Assembly (NCBI GenBank): GCA_045639125.1
Contig: JAZUCL010000005.1
Location: 1-46,795, forward strand
DNA from: JAZUCL01 sp045639125
Lineage (GTDB): Bacteria; Bacillota; Clostridia; Oscillospirales; QAMX01
Direction of reading: 5' to 3'
DNA length: 46,795 nucleotides
The notes under the pieces are model-generated. The model had not been told where the DNA came from and did not search any database. It saw only the letters and a list, made by a program, of their open reading frames with translations. Shown here in pieces: positions 1 through 7,558 of this stretch. Within the stretch, counting starts at the first letter, position 1, and each line of letters begins with the position of its first letter. Made by a program: the position numbers and the translations under genes.

Positions 1-89
1 CTCCGTATATTCTGTGTAATGCGGTCGCCAAACCTTTACACATTATATCACGGTGGTTTTTTATTGCATATACTAAAGTGTTTTTTCTT

Positions 90-115
90 CCCCCAGTAGA
101 ACTGGGGGTTTATTT
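90..115 (+). terminator. Rho-independent terminator of a gene left of the window
   Basis: An 8-bp perfect stem CCCCCAGT / ACTGGGGG (90-97 and 101-108, loop AGA) is followed by a T-rich run. It faces the + strand and no + gene lies in the window before it, so it probably ends a gene off the left edge or separates converging transcripts. Confidence 0.6.
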
Positions 116-142
116 CCATGCCTTACAAGGCACCAACTAAAT

Positions 143-180
143 AAAGGTGCAAAGAAAACAAGTTTCTTTGCACCTTTTTC
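143..180 (-). terminator. Terminator of glnN (probably bidirectional)
   Basis: A 15-bp perfect stem (143-157 with 163-177, loop ACAAG) sits directly after the glnN stop codon on the minus strand and is followed by a T-rich tract in both directions. Confidence 0.8.
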
Positions 181-183
181 CCT

Positions 184-2277
184 TTATCTTACGGAGAATA
201 AAATCTCATCGTATGTTGGATACGGCCAGTTTGTCGCACCGACAATAGTTTCAAGAGAGTCAACTGCTTTACGCAAACTTTCCATAGCAGCAAATACTTT
301 GTGGTAGTCGTGCATTGCCTTTTCCTGCATATTTGAAATTTTATCCGCCTCACATACCGCCTTGTCGAGTGCCTCTATATATGTATCGCAATCTGTCATA
401 AGTTGTGAAATCTTTTTAACAAGTTTTTCCTCAACATCACAGTTCACATTTGGCAAAAATGCCTTTTTCGACAATGCCGTATTGGACACCTTACCTACAA
501 ATTCAGTAACAGCAGGTAAAATTTCTCTACGTGCCATCTGGAGCATTGTCAACGCTTCAATACGGATAACCTTACAGTAGTTTTCAAGCATAATCTCACA
601 GCGAGAATGCATTTCACTCTCAGTAAATACCCCGTGTTTAACGAACAATGCTACGTTCTTCTCATCTACAAAGTGTGGCAAAGCCTCAGCAGTCCCATGG
701 AAGTTGGAAAGTCCACGGCGTTTTGCCTCCTCTACCCACTCGTTTGTATAGTTGTTGCCGTTAAATATAATACGCTTATGCTCTCTCAATGTACGGCGAA
801 GGAGTTTGTTGAGGGTGACTGTAAAGTCCTCACAAGACTCTAAGATATCGGCAAACTGTGAAAGTTCTTCGGCAACAATCGTATTAAGAACGATATTTGC
901 ATCGGAAATTGATGCCATTGAACCGAGCATACGGAACTCAAACTTATTGCCTGTAAACGCAAATGGCGATGTTCGGTTTCTGTCGGTGGAGTCCTTTGGT
1001 ATCTGGGGAATTACATGGACACCAATCTCCATCATTTCCGTTTCACGCTGCTCGTAATCGCTCTTTGTTTCAATTGCCTCTAAAATCTCTGTCAACTCAT
1101 CGCCTAAGAACATGGAAACGATAGACGGAGGTGCTTCTGACGAACCAAGTCTATGGTCGTTGCCTGCACTTGCAATACTGATACGTAAAAGGTCCTGATA
1201 CTCATCAACAGCCTTTATAACAGCACAAAGGAGAAGTAAAAACTGTGCATTTTCTCTCGGTGATGTGCCGGGTTCAAACAGGTTGACACCTTTATTGGTA
1301 GACAGTGACCAGTTGTTATGCTTACCGCTTCCATTGACACCTGCAAAAGGCTTTTCATGGAGCAAACACGCAAGGTCATGACGTGCCGCAACTGTCTTCA
1401 TTATCTCCATTGTCAACTGATTATGGTCAGTTGCAATATTTGTAGTTGTAAATATAGGTGCAAGTTCATGCTGTGCAGGTGCTGCCTCGTTATGTTTCGT
1501 CTTTGCAAGTACGCCGAGTTTCCACAACTCGTCATCAAGTTCTCTCATAAACGCTGCAACACGTGGCTTTATCGTACCAAAGTAGTGGTCGTCAAGTTCC
1601 TGTCCCTTTGGTGGCTTTGCACCAAACAAGGTACGACCTGTAATTACCAAGTCCTTACGCTTATCAAACATATTACGGTCAATAAGGAAGTACTCCTGCT
1701 CAGGTCCTACCGTTGCATCAACGTGCTTTGTAGTCGTATCACCAAACAAACGCAAAATACGAAGTGCCTGTGTGTTTATACACTCTAAAGAACGTAAAAG
1801 AGGTGTCTTTTTATCTAACGCCTCGCCACCGTAGGAATAAAATGCAGTTGGAATACACAGCGTTCCGTCCTTGATAAATGCATAGGACGTAGGATCCCAT
1901 GCGGTATATCCACGAGCCTCAAATGTGGCACGCAGACCACCTGACGGAAAACTTGATGCATCAGGCTCACCACGGACAAGTTCCTTGCCTGAAAACTCCA
2001 TTATAACGTGTCCGTCACCGGTTAAGGACAAAAAACTGTCGTGCTTACCTGCCGTAATACCAGTCATTGGCTGGAACCAATGAGTATAGTGGGTAACGCC
2101 TTTTTCAATGGCCCAATCTTTCATCGCATTTGCCACAACAGTTGCTACTCCGATGTCAAGGGACTTGCCCTCTACCATCGTCTTTTTCAATGCCTTATAT
2201 GTTTCCTTAGGCAGTCTTTCCCGCATGGTACTGTCGCCAAACACCATAGTTGCGAACATTTCCGGTACTCTGCTCAT
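184..2277 (-). CDS. glnN: Glutamine synthetase type III
   Basis: 697 aa, the usual length of GSIII. It makes glutamine from glutamate, ammonia and ATP in the cytoplasm. Family signatures are visible: the N-terminal MSRVPEMFATMVFGDSTMRE block, THWFQPMTG near residue 65, GPEQEYFLID near 190, GVNGSGKHNNWS near 310 (nucleotide/ammonia site), NDHRLGSSEAPP near 370 and NRTSPFAFTGNKFEFR near 440. The ATG at 2277 has AGGAGCG seven bases upstream. A consensus promoter lies 90 bp upstream, so it is transcribed on its own. GSIII is typical of Clostridia and Bacteroidetes and assimilates ammonia, which matters for the apparently ammonia-dependent carbamoyl-phosphate synthase at 10.8-16 kb. No glutamine riboswitch was recognised in the leader. 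Confidence 0.97.
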   Translation of the reverse strand: MSRVPEMFATMVFGDSTMRERLPKETYKALKKTMVEGKSLDIGVATVVANAMKDWAIEKGVTHYTHWFQPMTGITAGKHDSFLSLTGDGHVIMEFSGKELVRGEPDASSFPSGGLRATFEARGYTAWDPTSYAFIKDGTLCIPTAFYSYGGEALDKKTPLLRSLECINTQALRILRLFGDTTTKHVDATVGPEQEYFLIDRNMFDKRKDLVITGRTLFGAKPPKGQELDDHYFGTIKPRVAAFMRELDDELWKLGVLAKTKHNEAAPAQHELAPIFTTTNIATDHNQLTMEIMKTVAARHDLACLLHEKPFAGVNGSGKHNNWSLSTNKGVNLFEPGTSPRENAQFLLLLCAVIKAVDEYQDLLRISIASAGNDHRLGSSEAPPSIVSMFLGDELTEILEAIETKSDYEQRETEMMEIGVHVIPQIPKDSTDRNRTSPFAFTGNKFEFRMLGSMASISDANIVLNTIVAEELSQFADILESCEDFTVTLNKLLRRTLREHKRIIFNGNNYTNEWVEEAKRRGLSNFHGTAEALPHFVDEKNVALFVKHGVFTESEMHSRCEIMLENYCKVIRIEALTMLQMARREILPAVTEFVGKVSNTALSKKAFLPNVNCDVEEKLVKKISQLMTDCDTYIEALDKAVCEADKISNMQEKAMHDYHKVFAAMESLRKAVDSLETIVGATNWPYPTYDEILFSVR

Positions 2278-2364
2278 ATCGTCGCTCCTGTCTTTTCAAA
2301 TCTCCCCTTTTTCATTAGGGGAACGGTGTGATAGGTTGCCTACTGCACCCATTTTAATACTTTG

Positions 2365-2393
2365 ATTATACGATATTCGTATTTTTGTGTCAA
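2365..2393 (-). promoter_or_regulatory. Consensus sigma-A promoter of glnN
   Basis: Minus strand reads TTGACA (2393-2388), a 17-nt spacer and TATAAT (2370-2365), a perfect match to consensus. The ~80-nt leader holds a weak TCCCC/GGGGA hairpin (2303-2322) of unknown meaning. Confidence 0.9.
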
Positions 2394-2410
2394 TAGTACT
2401 TTGCTAAAAA

Positions 2411-2463
2411 CACGTAAGTATACGGATTTTACCCGTCATTTGACGATTTTTCTCCGTTACGTG
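2411..2463 (-). terminator. Probable terminator after copA
   Basis: Just past the copA stop, an outer 7-bp stem CACGTAA/TTACGTG (2457-2463 with 2411-2417) encloses an inner ACGGA/TCCGT pairing and an apical CGTCA/TGACG hairpin. On the minus strand it is followed by TTTTTAG. Longer than a classic terminator, so moderate confidence. Confidence 0.5.
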
Positions 2464-2469
2464 ACTGCC

Positions 2470-2703
2470 TTAACCGCCAAACAGACTTTTTTTCAATTCT
2501 ACACCCGTCACCTTAAAACCTGCATCTGTTACGGCTTTCGTTAAAATTTCATCAGAAATTTCGTTATCCATAGAAACCGTTGCCTGCTTTTTGTCTAAGT
2601 CCACTTTTACTTTTTTTACGTCTGTAACGGCAGAAAGTGCCTTTTCAACTGTCATAGAACAGTGGTTGCAATTCATACCCTCAATCTTTACAATTTTCTT
2701 CAT
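2470..2703 (-). CDS. Possible internally initiated CopZ copper chaperone
   Basis: In-frame internal ATG at 2703 inside copA, preceded at 8 nt by a perfect AGGAGG (2717-2712). It would give a 77-aa protein, starting MKKIVKIEGMNCNHC, that matches a free-standing CopZ metallochaperone in length and motif. A strong ribosome site in the middle of a gene, exactly at a domain boundary, suggests either dual products or a recent copA-copZ fusion that kept the old site. Expression is inferred, not shown. Confidence 0.45.
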   Translation of the reverse strand: MKKIVKIEGMNCNHCSMTVEKALSAVTDVKKVKVDLDKKQATVSMDNEISDEILTKAVTDAGFKVTGVELKKSLFGG

Positions 2704-4989
2704 GTCACTATCCTCCTCATTTATTTCAGTTAATTTGCTGTTTTCAGGTAACTCACCTCTAAAAAACTTAATTCTCAATGCATTCGTAACAACACATAAA
2801 GAACTCAAACTCATCGCTGCCGCACCAAACATCGGTGTAAGTTGTAATCCAAACGGAAAATAAAAAAGTCCGGCCGCCAAAGGAATACCCATTAAGTTAT
2901 AGAAAAATGCCCAAAACAGATTTTCCTTGATATTTCTCATAACAACACCACCTAAGCGTAATGCCGTTACAACATCTGTAAGGTCAGACTTCATAAGAAC
3001 AATGTCAGCTGAGTCTACGGCAATATCAGCACCTGCACCAATAGCAATACCTACATCTGCCGTCACAAGTGCCGGTGCGTCATTTATTCCATCACCAACC
3101 ATTGCAACTCGTTTTCCGCTTCTTTGAAGGCTTGCCACAGCCTCCGCTTTTTCATTTGGAAGTACCTGAGCAATTACTTTTTCAATACCCACTTGTCTTG
3201 CTACGGCTGCCGCTGTTAATTCATTATCACCTGTTAGCATGACTACATCTGTTCCCATTTTTGAAAGTTTATTGACAGCAGAAACAGTTGTCGATTTTAC
3301 TGTATCGGCTACGGCAATTACACCAAGATATTTAGTATCGCATGCAAAAAACAGTGGCGTCTTTCCCAAGTGTGCGTACTTATCCAAAATAGATTTGGCA
3401 TCAAATAATATGCCGTTTTCTTTTAGAAACGCTTCGTTTCCACCGTATACTGTTTTCCCCTCAAGTGTAGCACGGACACCTTTTCCTGCCACAGCGACAA
3501 AATCTGTAACATCTGCATCAGACACTCCCTTTTCCTGGCAGTATATTCGTATCGCACTACTTAAAGGATGTTCAGATGCCCTCTCTAAATTGTATGCCGT
3601 ATATAAAAGTTCGGAAATGTCCGATACAGCCACAACATCAGTAACTACAGGCTTTCCCTCAGTAACAGTTCCCGTCTTATCAAGCACCACAGTATCTATA
3701 CGATGTGTCATTTCAAGTGCCTGAGCATTTTTAATTAAAATTCCGTTTTTTGCACCTACTCCTGTACCTACCATAATAGCAACAGGCGTTGCAAGTCCCA
3801 AAGCACAAGGGCAAGATACTACAAGCACACTGATTGCATTTGAAAATGCAAAGGAAAAGTTTTCACCTAAAAGACACCACACTACTGCCGTAATGGCAGA
3901 AATCGTCAACACAATAGGCACAAAAATACCGCTAATTTTATCGGCAAGACGTGCAATAGGTGCTTTAGTTGCGTTTGTATTCTCTACAAGTTCAATTATT
4001 TTGGCAAGAGTCGTGTCTGCACCTACTTTTGTTGCCTTTACCAACACAGCACCATTTTGATTTACACAACCGCACATTACTGTATCGCCTTTATGCTTTT
4101 CACAAGGGATACTCTCTCCTGTCAATGCTGACTCGTCAACTGACGTATAGCCGTCTTCAACTATTCCGTCAACAGGAATACGTTGTCCCGGTCTTATTAC
4201 AAGAATATCTGAAACTGCAAGAGTATCTGTTAAAACGCTTATCTCCTTGCCGTCACGAAGTATTACCGCTGTTTCAGGTGCAAGTTTTATCAGTTTGGCA
4301 ATAGCGTCTGATGTGCGTTTCTTCGACCTGCTTTCAAGGTACTTGCCAAGGGTAATAAGTGCCAAAATCATTGCAGACGTTTCAAAGTACAGATTCATAG
4401 AATAGTGATGTACCATCTCCATATTGCCTTTACCTAAATAAAAACTCATGGAAAACAGCACGTATATTCCATATATGAGCGAGGCACCTGAACCAAGTGC
4501 AACAAGCGTATCCATATTAAATCCGCCGTGTAAAACTGCACGGAATCCGTTTGCAAAAAACTTTCTATTGACAAACACAACACTAACAGTTAATAAAAGT
4601 TGGAAAATACCGTTGCTTACGGCATTTTCTGTCCCTGATAAAAACGAGAGTGACGGCAGCGAAAACATGTGCCCCATGGCAACATACATCAAAGGAATAA
4701 GCAAAGCAAATGATATTAACAGCCGCCGTTTCATGCTTTGTTCTTCATCGTCAAAGGTATTACTTACATTTTCTGTTTTCCCGTGTACGCTTATTCCGTA
4801 TCCAGCGTCAATTACACAAGTACAAATCATTTCTTCACTGCACTTTGACAAGTCGTACTCCACTGTCATTGAGTTTGTCATCAAACTTACAGTAACATCA
4901 CTTACTCCATCTATACGACGTACCGCCTTTTCAACATGAGCCGAGCAAGCGGCACAAGTCATTCCTGTAATGTCAAATTTTGTTTTCAA
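2470..4989 (-). CDS. copA: Copper-exporting P1B-type ATPase with C-terminal CopZ-like domain
   Basis: 839 aa. It pumps Cu(I) out of the cell using ATP. Order of parts: N-terminal heavy-metal domain (GMTCAACSAHVEKA, residues ~8-21), membrane helices, actuator TGES, the transmembrane metal site SCPCALG, phosphorylation motif DKTGTVTEG, the HP dipeptide (SEHPLSS), and hinge MVGDGINDAPAL. After the last helices a second heavy-metal domain (GMNCNHCSMTVEKAL) follows, about 77 aa and equivalent to the free chaperone CopZ. Start is TTG with AAAGGTGAT upstream. An AGGAGG lies 8 nt before an internal in-frame ATG (2703) exactly at the CopZ-like part, so a separate CopZ could also be made. No CsoR or CopY gene is nearby. 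Confidence 0.95.
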   Translation of the reverse strand: MKTKFDITGMTCAACSAHVEKAVRRIDGVSDVTVSLMTNSMTVEYDLSKCSEEMICTCVIDAGYGISVHGKTENVSNTFDDEEQSMKRRLLISFALLIPLMYVAMGHMFSLPSLSFLSGTENAVSNGIFQLLLTVSVVFVNRKFFANGFRAVLHGGFNMDTLVALGSGASLIYGIYVLFSMSFYLGKGNMEMVHHYSMNLYFETSAMILALITLGKYLESRSKKRTSDAIAKLIKLAPETAVILRDGKEISVLTDTLAVSDILVIRPGQRIPVDGIVEDGYTSVDESALTGESIPCEKHKGDTVMCGCVNQNGAVLVKATKVGADTTLAKIIELVENTNATKAPIARLADKISGIFVPIVLTISAITAVVWCLLGENFSFAFSNAISVLVVSCPCALGLATPVAIMVGTGVGAKNGILIKNAQALEMTHRIDTVVLDKTGTVTEGKPVVTDVVAVSDISELLYTAYNLERASEHPLSSAIRIYCQEKGVSDADVTDFVAVAGKGVRATLEGKTVYGGNEAFLKENGILFDAKSILDKYAHLGKTPLFFACDTKYLGVIAVADTVKSTTVSAVNKLSKMGTDVVMLTGDNELTAAAVARQVGIEKVIAQVLPNEKAEAVASLQRSGKRVAMVGDGINDAPALVTADVGIAIGAGADIAVDSADIVLMKSDLTDVVTALRLGGVVMRNIKENLFWAFFYNLMGIPLAAGLFYFPFGLQLTPMFGAAAMSLSSLCVVTNALRIKFFRGELPENSKLTEINEEDSDMKKIVKIEGMNCNHCSMTVEKALSAVTDVKKVKVDLDKKQATVSMDNEISDEILTKAVTDAGFKVTGVELKKSLFGG

Positions 4990-5020
4990 GTTATCACCTT
5001 TTTTTCATTTATTTATAAAC

Positions 5021-5049
5021 ATTATATCCCAACACTAAAATTTTTACAA
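5021..5049 (-). promoter_or_regulatory. Promoter of copA
   Basis: Minus strand TTGTAA (5049-5044), 17-nt spacer, TATAAT (5026-5021), about 30 bp before the TTG start. Confidence 0.75.
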
Positions 5050-5060
5050 GAGAAAAAATA

Positions 5061-5088
5061 ACCCTGCGATATAGTAATACCGCAGGGT
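5061..5088 (-). terminator. Terminator of degV
   Basis: ACCCTGCG/CGCAGGGT stem (5061-5068 with 5081-5088), followed on the minus strand by TTATTTTTTC. It separates degV from copA. Confidence 0.8.
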
Positions 5089-5096
5089 ACATAAAC

Positions 5097-5975
5097 CTAT
5101 CTTTTGTTGGCAAGGAAGAAGAGTGCAACAGTGCCCGGGCCTGCATGAGCACCGATTACAGGGTCAAGGCAGTTCATGACAATATCCTCTACCCCAAGTC
5201 TTTCACGAACACACGATGCGACATACTCTGCATCTGCAATACAGTCACCGTGGGAGATGTAAACTGTCTGGTCTTTAACGTCCATTGTGCCAATTGCACT
5301 TTCGCACATCTTGTCAACAAGAGCATTGAGTGCCGCCTTACGGCCACGCACCTTTGACACGGGAACAAGATGACCCTCATCGTCTACATGCAAAACAGGC
5401 TTGATACCAAGCATTGAGCCGAATACCGCCGCAGTCTTACTGACACGGCCGCCTCTCATAAGGAAAAACAAATCGTCAACTGTGAACCAATGAGCAAGGT
5501 TAAGACGATTATCTGTAAGCCAATTTGCCACCGTTTCAATATCGTCACCATTATCACGCATCTTTGCTGCGTAGTGAACGATAAGACCCTGCCCCATAGC
5601 CGCACTGAGGGTATCAACATCATATATCTTCTGGTCGGGATACTTTTCACGAAGTTCCTCTAAGACAAGATGTGCCGTTTGATACGTTGCACTAAGGCCT
5701 GAAGAAAAACCAATATACAAAATATCTTTACCTGCATCTAAAAGTGACGTAAACATCTTCTGACACACATCGGCATTTATACATGAGGTCGTGATATGTT
5801 CCTTATTACGCATCATCGTATAAAACTGCTTTAGGTCTGACTTTTCACCTTTGATATAACTATTATATTCCTTCCCCTCTACCAAGAAAACAAGGGAAAG
5901 GATATTTAAGTTATACTTTTCAATAAGTTCGTCAGGTAAATTACAACAGGAATCGGTTACAATTTCAAAACTCAT
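5097..5975 (-). CDS. DegV family fatty-acid-binding protein
   Basis: 292 aa from the chosen start, the usual DegV length. The family binds fatty acids and acts with fatty acid kinase in lipid uptake. Signatures: N-terminal EIVTDSCCNLP, TTSCINADVC, YIGFSSGLSATYQTA, VDTLSAAMGQGLIVHYAA, and the C-terminal IGAHAGPGTVALFF loop. An upstream in-frame ATG at 6071 is rejected because it lies inside the -35 box of this gene's own promoter; the ATG at 5975 gives the conserved MSFEIVTDS start. Divergent from the DUF1836 gene, sharing a short control region with a perfect inverted repeat. Confidence 0.93.
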   Translation of the reverse strand: MSFEIVTDSCCNLPDELIEKYNLNILSLVFLVEGKEYNSYIKGEKSDLKQFYTMMRNKEHITTSCINADVCQKMFTSLLDAGKDILYIGFSSGLSATYQTAHLVLEELREKYPDQKIYDVDTLSAAMGQGLIVHYAAKMRDNGDDIETVANWLTDNRLNLAHWFTVDDLFFLMRGGRVSKTAAVFGSMLGIKPVLHVDDEGHLVPVSKVRGRKAALNALVDKMCESAIGTMDVKDQTVYISHGDCIADAEYVASCVRERLGVEDIVMNCLDPVIGAHAGPGTVALFFLANKR

Positions 5976-6042
5976 ATAAACACCACTTTCTTTTTTATGT
6001 GCATTTGTATTCTGAATAACTTCATACATAGTTTTCAATACT

Positions 6043-6071
6043 ATTAAACCACAACTATATGTTTTTGTCAA
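6043..6071 (-). promoter_or_regulatory. Promoter of degV
   Basis: Minus strand TTGACA (6071-6066), 17-nt spacer, TTTAAT (6048-6043). Confidence 0.85.
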
Positions 6072-6089
6072 TAGTTAAAAAAACTATTG
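6069..6089. promoter_or_regulatory. Palindrome joining two divergent -35 boxes (candidate operator)
   Basis: CAATAGTT (6069-6076), five A, AACTATTG (6082-6089): a perfect 8-bp inverted repeat whose two arms overlap the -35 elements of degV and of the DUF1836 gene. A protein bound here would block both promoters. The DUF1836 protein is the natural candidate, but that is inference. Confidence 0.5.
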
Positions 6090-6115
6090 CACAAATCAAC
6101 ACACTATGATATAAT
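6087..6115 (+). promoter_or_regulatory. Promoter of the DUF1836 gene
   Basis: TTGCAC (6087-6092), 17-nt spacer, TATAAT (6110-6115). Confidence 0.85.
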
Positions 6116-6155
6116 AGGTGCATACACAATACATTTGGCGAAAGGAGCAGAATAT

Positions 6156-6707
6156 ATGGAAAAATTCATCAAGGAGTTAATGGAATTTGATAATAAACTT
6201 GAACGTTTCCGTATGCCCCGTTGGAATGAGTTGCCGCAAATTGATCTTTACATGGATCAAGTTGTAGGTATTATTGAAAAGAGCCTTAGTATACTTGGTG
6301 GCGATGAAAACCGTGTAATTACGCCATCAATGATAAACAACTACGTTAAACAGCAGGCAATACCTGCACCTAATAAGAAAAAGTATACGAGAGAACATAT
6401 TGCAGATTTAATGATTATCTGTGTCCTTAAACAAGTTTTAAGTATAAAGCGTATCAGCACAATACTTGCTGCCGCAAGAGTCGATTTGTCTCGTGTATAT
6501 GACGAGTTTTGTGCCGCACAGGAAAGTGCATTCAAAACTGTTGAGGGCGGTAACTTCAAATTTGTAGTTGAAGTTGATGACGAGAACAACGCAATCGGTA
6601 TGGCTGCTTGTGCTGTTGCTTGCAAGGTATATGCGGAAAAGATTATTAAACTTCGCTATGCCGAGCAAGTAGAAACGAGCAAGAAAAACGAGGGTAAAAA
6701 GAAATAG
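6156..6707 (+). CDS. DUF1836 family putative DNA-binding protein
   Basis: 183 aa. DUF1836 proteins are widespread in Bacillota and carry a MerR-like winged-helix region. Here ITPSMINNYVKQQAIPAPNKKKYTREHIADLM (split as helix-turn-helix plus wing, residues ~53-85) is visible. Function is not established. The ATG at 6156 has AAAGGAG at 6141-6147 and lies after the promoter, so the upstream ATG at 6087, inside the -35 box, is rejected. Divergent from degV with a palindrome over both -35 boxes, suggesting autoregulation and control of degV. C terminus is lysine-rich. Confidence 0.85.
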   Translation: MEKFIKELMEFDNKLERFRMPRWNELPQIDLYMDQVVGIIEKSLSILGGDENRVITPSMINNYVKQQAIPAPNKKKYTREHIADLMIICVLKQVLSIKRISTILAAARVDLSRVYDEFCAAQESAFKTVEGGNFKFVVEVDDENNAIGMAACAVACKVYAEKIIKLRYAEQVETSKKNEGKKK

Positions 6708-6718
6708 TTGCATTAAAA

Positions 6719-6756
6719 AACTCCGTATTAACAGAATGTAATACGGAGTTTTTTAT
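6719..6756. terminator. Bidirectional terminator
   Basis: 12-bp perfect stem AACTCCGTATTA / TAATACGGAGTT (6719-6730 with 6739-6750) flanked by A-rich and T-rich runs, between the converging DUF1836 and SGNH genes. Confidence 0.9.
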
Positions 6757-6761
6757 TTAAT

Positions 6762-7364
6762 TTACTTGACTGCGTTAAGTATGGTGTCGGCAATCAATTC
6801 ATATCCTGCAGGCTGAAAATGTACTCCATCAGAGTGAAGATGTTTATTGTTAGTTGCTACTTCAAATAAATCAACTACTTTGAGTGAATACTTTTTGGCA
6901 ATTTCAAGCACTTTGCTGTTTCTAACTACAACTCGCTTGCTACGCTCCGGGTCTGCTACATCAGTAGTCAGTGCCAATAATATGGGAGTATCCTTAAAGT
7001 GGTTAATAAGTTCCTTTACTACATTCTCGTAATATTTAGGATATTCCTCTTCGTCAGACAAGTGCCAGCCGTGAAGTCCGTTATTAAATAACACAACATT
7101 TACATTAGGTACTTGTGCAGAAAAGAGTTTGATTGAGTCTATAAAGTATGGGTTGTCTACCGCCTTTGACGTACCAAATCCGTCAAATAGAATCTCATTT
7201 TTAGAGCGTTCTGTACAGATTTTACGTGTAACACAAGAGATTGAATCACCGATATAGAGTACTCTGTACGCATCTGTTTCCGATGTTTGCTCAATCCAGG
7301 CATCGTCCCACTCATATTTTTCGAGTGTTTCTTTTCTATCTTTCATTTCGTATGTAAAACTCAT
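6762..7364 (-). CDS. SGNH/GDSL-type hydrolase
   Basis: 200 aa. Probable esterase or acyl hydrolase of the SGNH fold. Block I with the catalytic Ser is YIGDSIS (residues ~38-44), block III-like Asn is in NNGLHGW, and the C-terminal Asp/His pair is in HSDGVHFQPAGY. No signal peptide or membrane segment is seen, so it is likely cytoplasmic. Start at the ATG at 7364 behind GAAAGGGG; a longer in-frame start at 7385 would leave no room for this site. Substrate unknown; carbohydrate deacetylation is common among such short SGNH enzymes. Confidence 0.85.
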   Translation of the reverse strand: MSFTYEMKDRKETLEKYEWDDAWIEQTSETDAYRVLYIGDSISCVTRKICTERSKNEILFDGFGTSKAVDNPYFIDSIKLFSAQVPNVNVVLFNNGLHGWHLSDEEEYPKYYENVVKELINHFKDTPILLALTTDVADPERSKRVVVRNSKVLEIAKKYSLKVVDLFEVATNNKHLHSDGVHFQPAGYELIADTILNAVK

Positions 7365-7394
7365 ATTTTTACCCCTTTCAATCAATGTGTTTCG

Positions 7395-7423
7395 ATTATA
7401 TCACTTAACTAATTCTATGTCAA
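7395..7423 (-). promoter_or_regulatory. Promoter of the SGNH hydrolase gene
   Basis: Minus strand TTGACA (7423-7418), 17-nt spacer, TATAAT (7400-7395). The 13-mer TATGTCAATCAAT at the -35 box (7416-7428) is repeated directly at 7432-7444, a 16-bp period that could be an operator pair. Confidence 0.85.
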
Positions 7424-7471
7424 TCAATTTTTATGTCAATCAATAACACTTTTTGGCAGAGTAAAAAAATG

Positions 7472-7500
7472 TGGACTTTTAGCATTAAATTTGCTATACT
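7472..7500 (+). promoter_or_regulatory. Promoter of trpBA
   Basis: TGGACT (7472-7477), 17-nt spacer, TATACT (7495-7500). The leader to the ATG at 7559 is only ~50 nt, with no room for a T-box or trp attenuator. Confidence 0.65.
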
Positions 7501-7558
7501 ACTATAGATAGATTTGTAATTAGTAATAAACATAAATTCCCCAGAAAGGACAATTACC

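Noticed and set aside
2278..2364. Glutamine riboswitch in the glnN leader
   Set aside because: The short leader shows only a weak 5-bp hairpin and no match to the known glutamine aptamer.
5976..6071. Extended N terminus of DegV from the ATG at 6071
   Set aside because: That ATG lies inside the -35 box of the gene's own promoter; the family starts at MSFEIVTDS.
7501..7558. T-box or trp attenuator upstream of trpB
   Set aside because: The leader is about 50 nt, with no T-box sequence, leader peptide or terminator.
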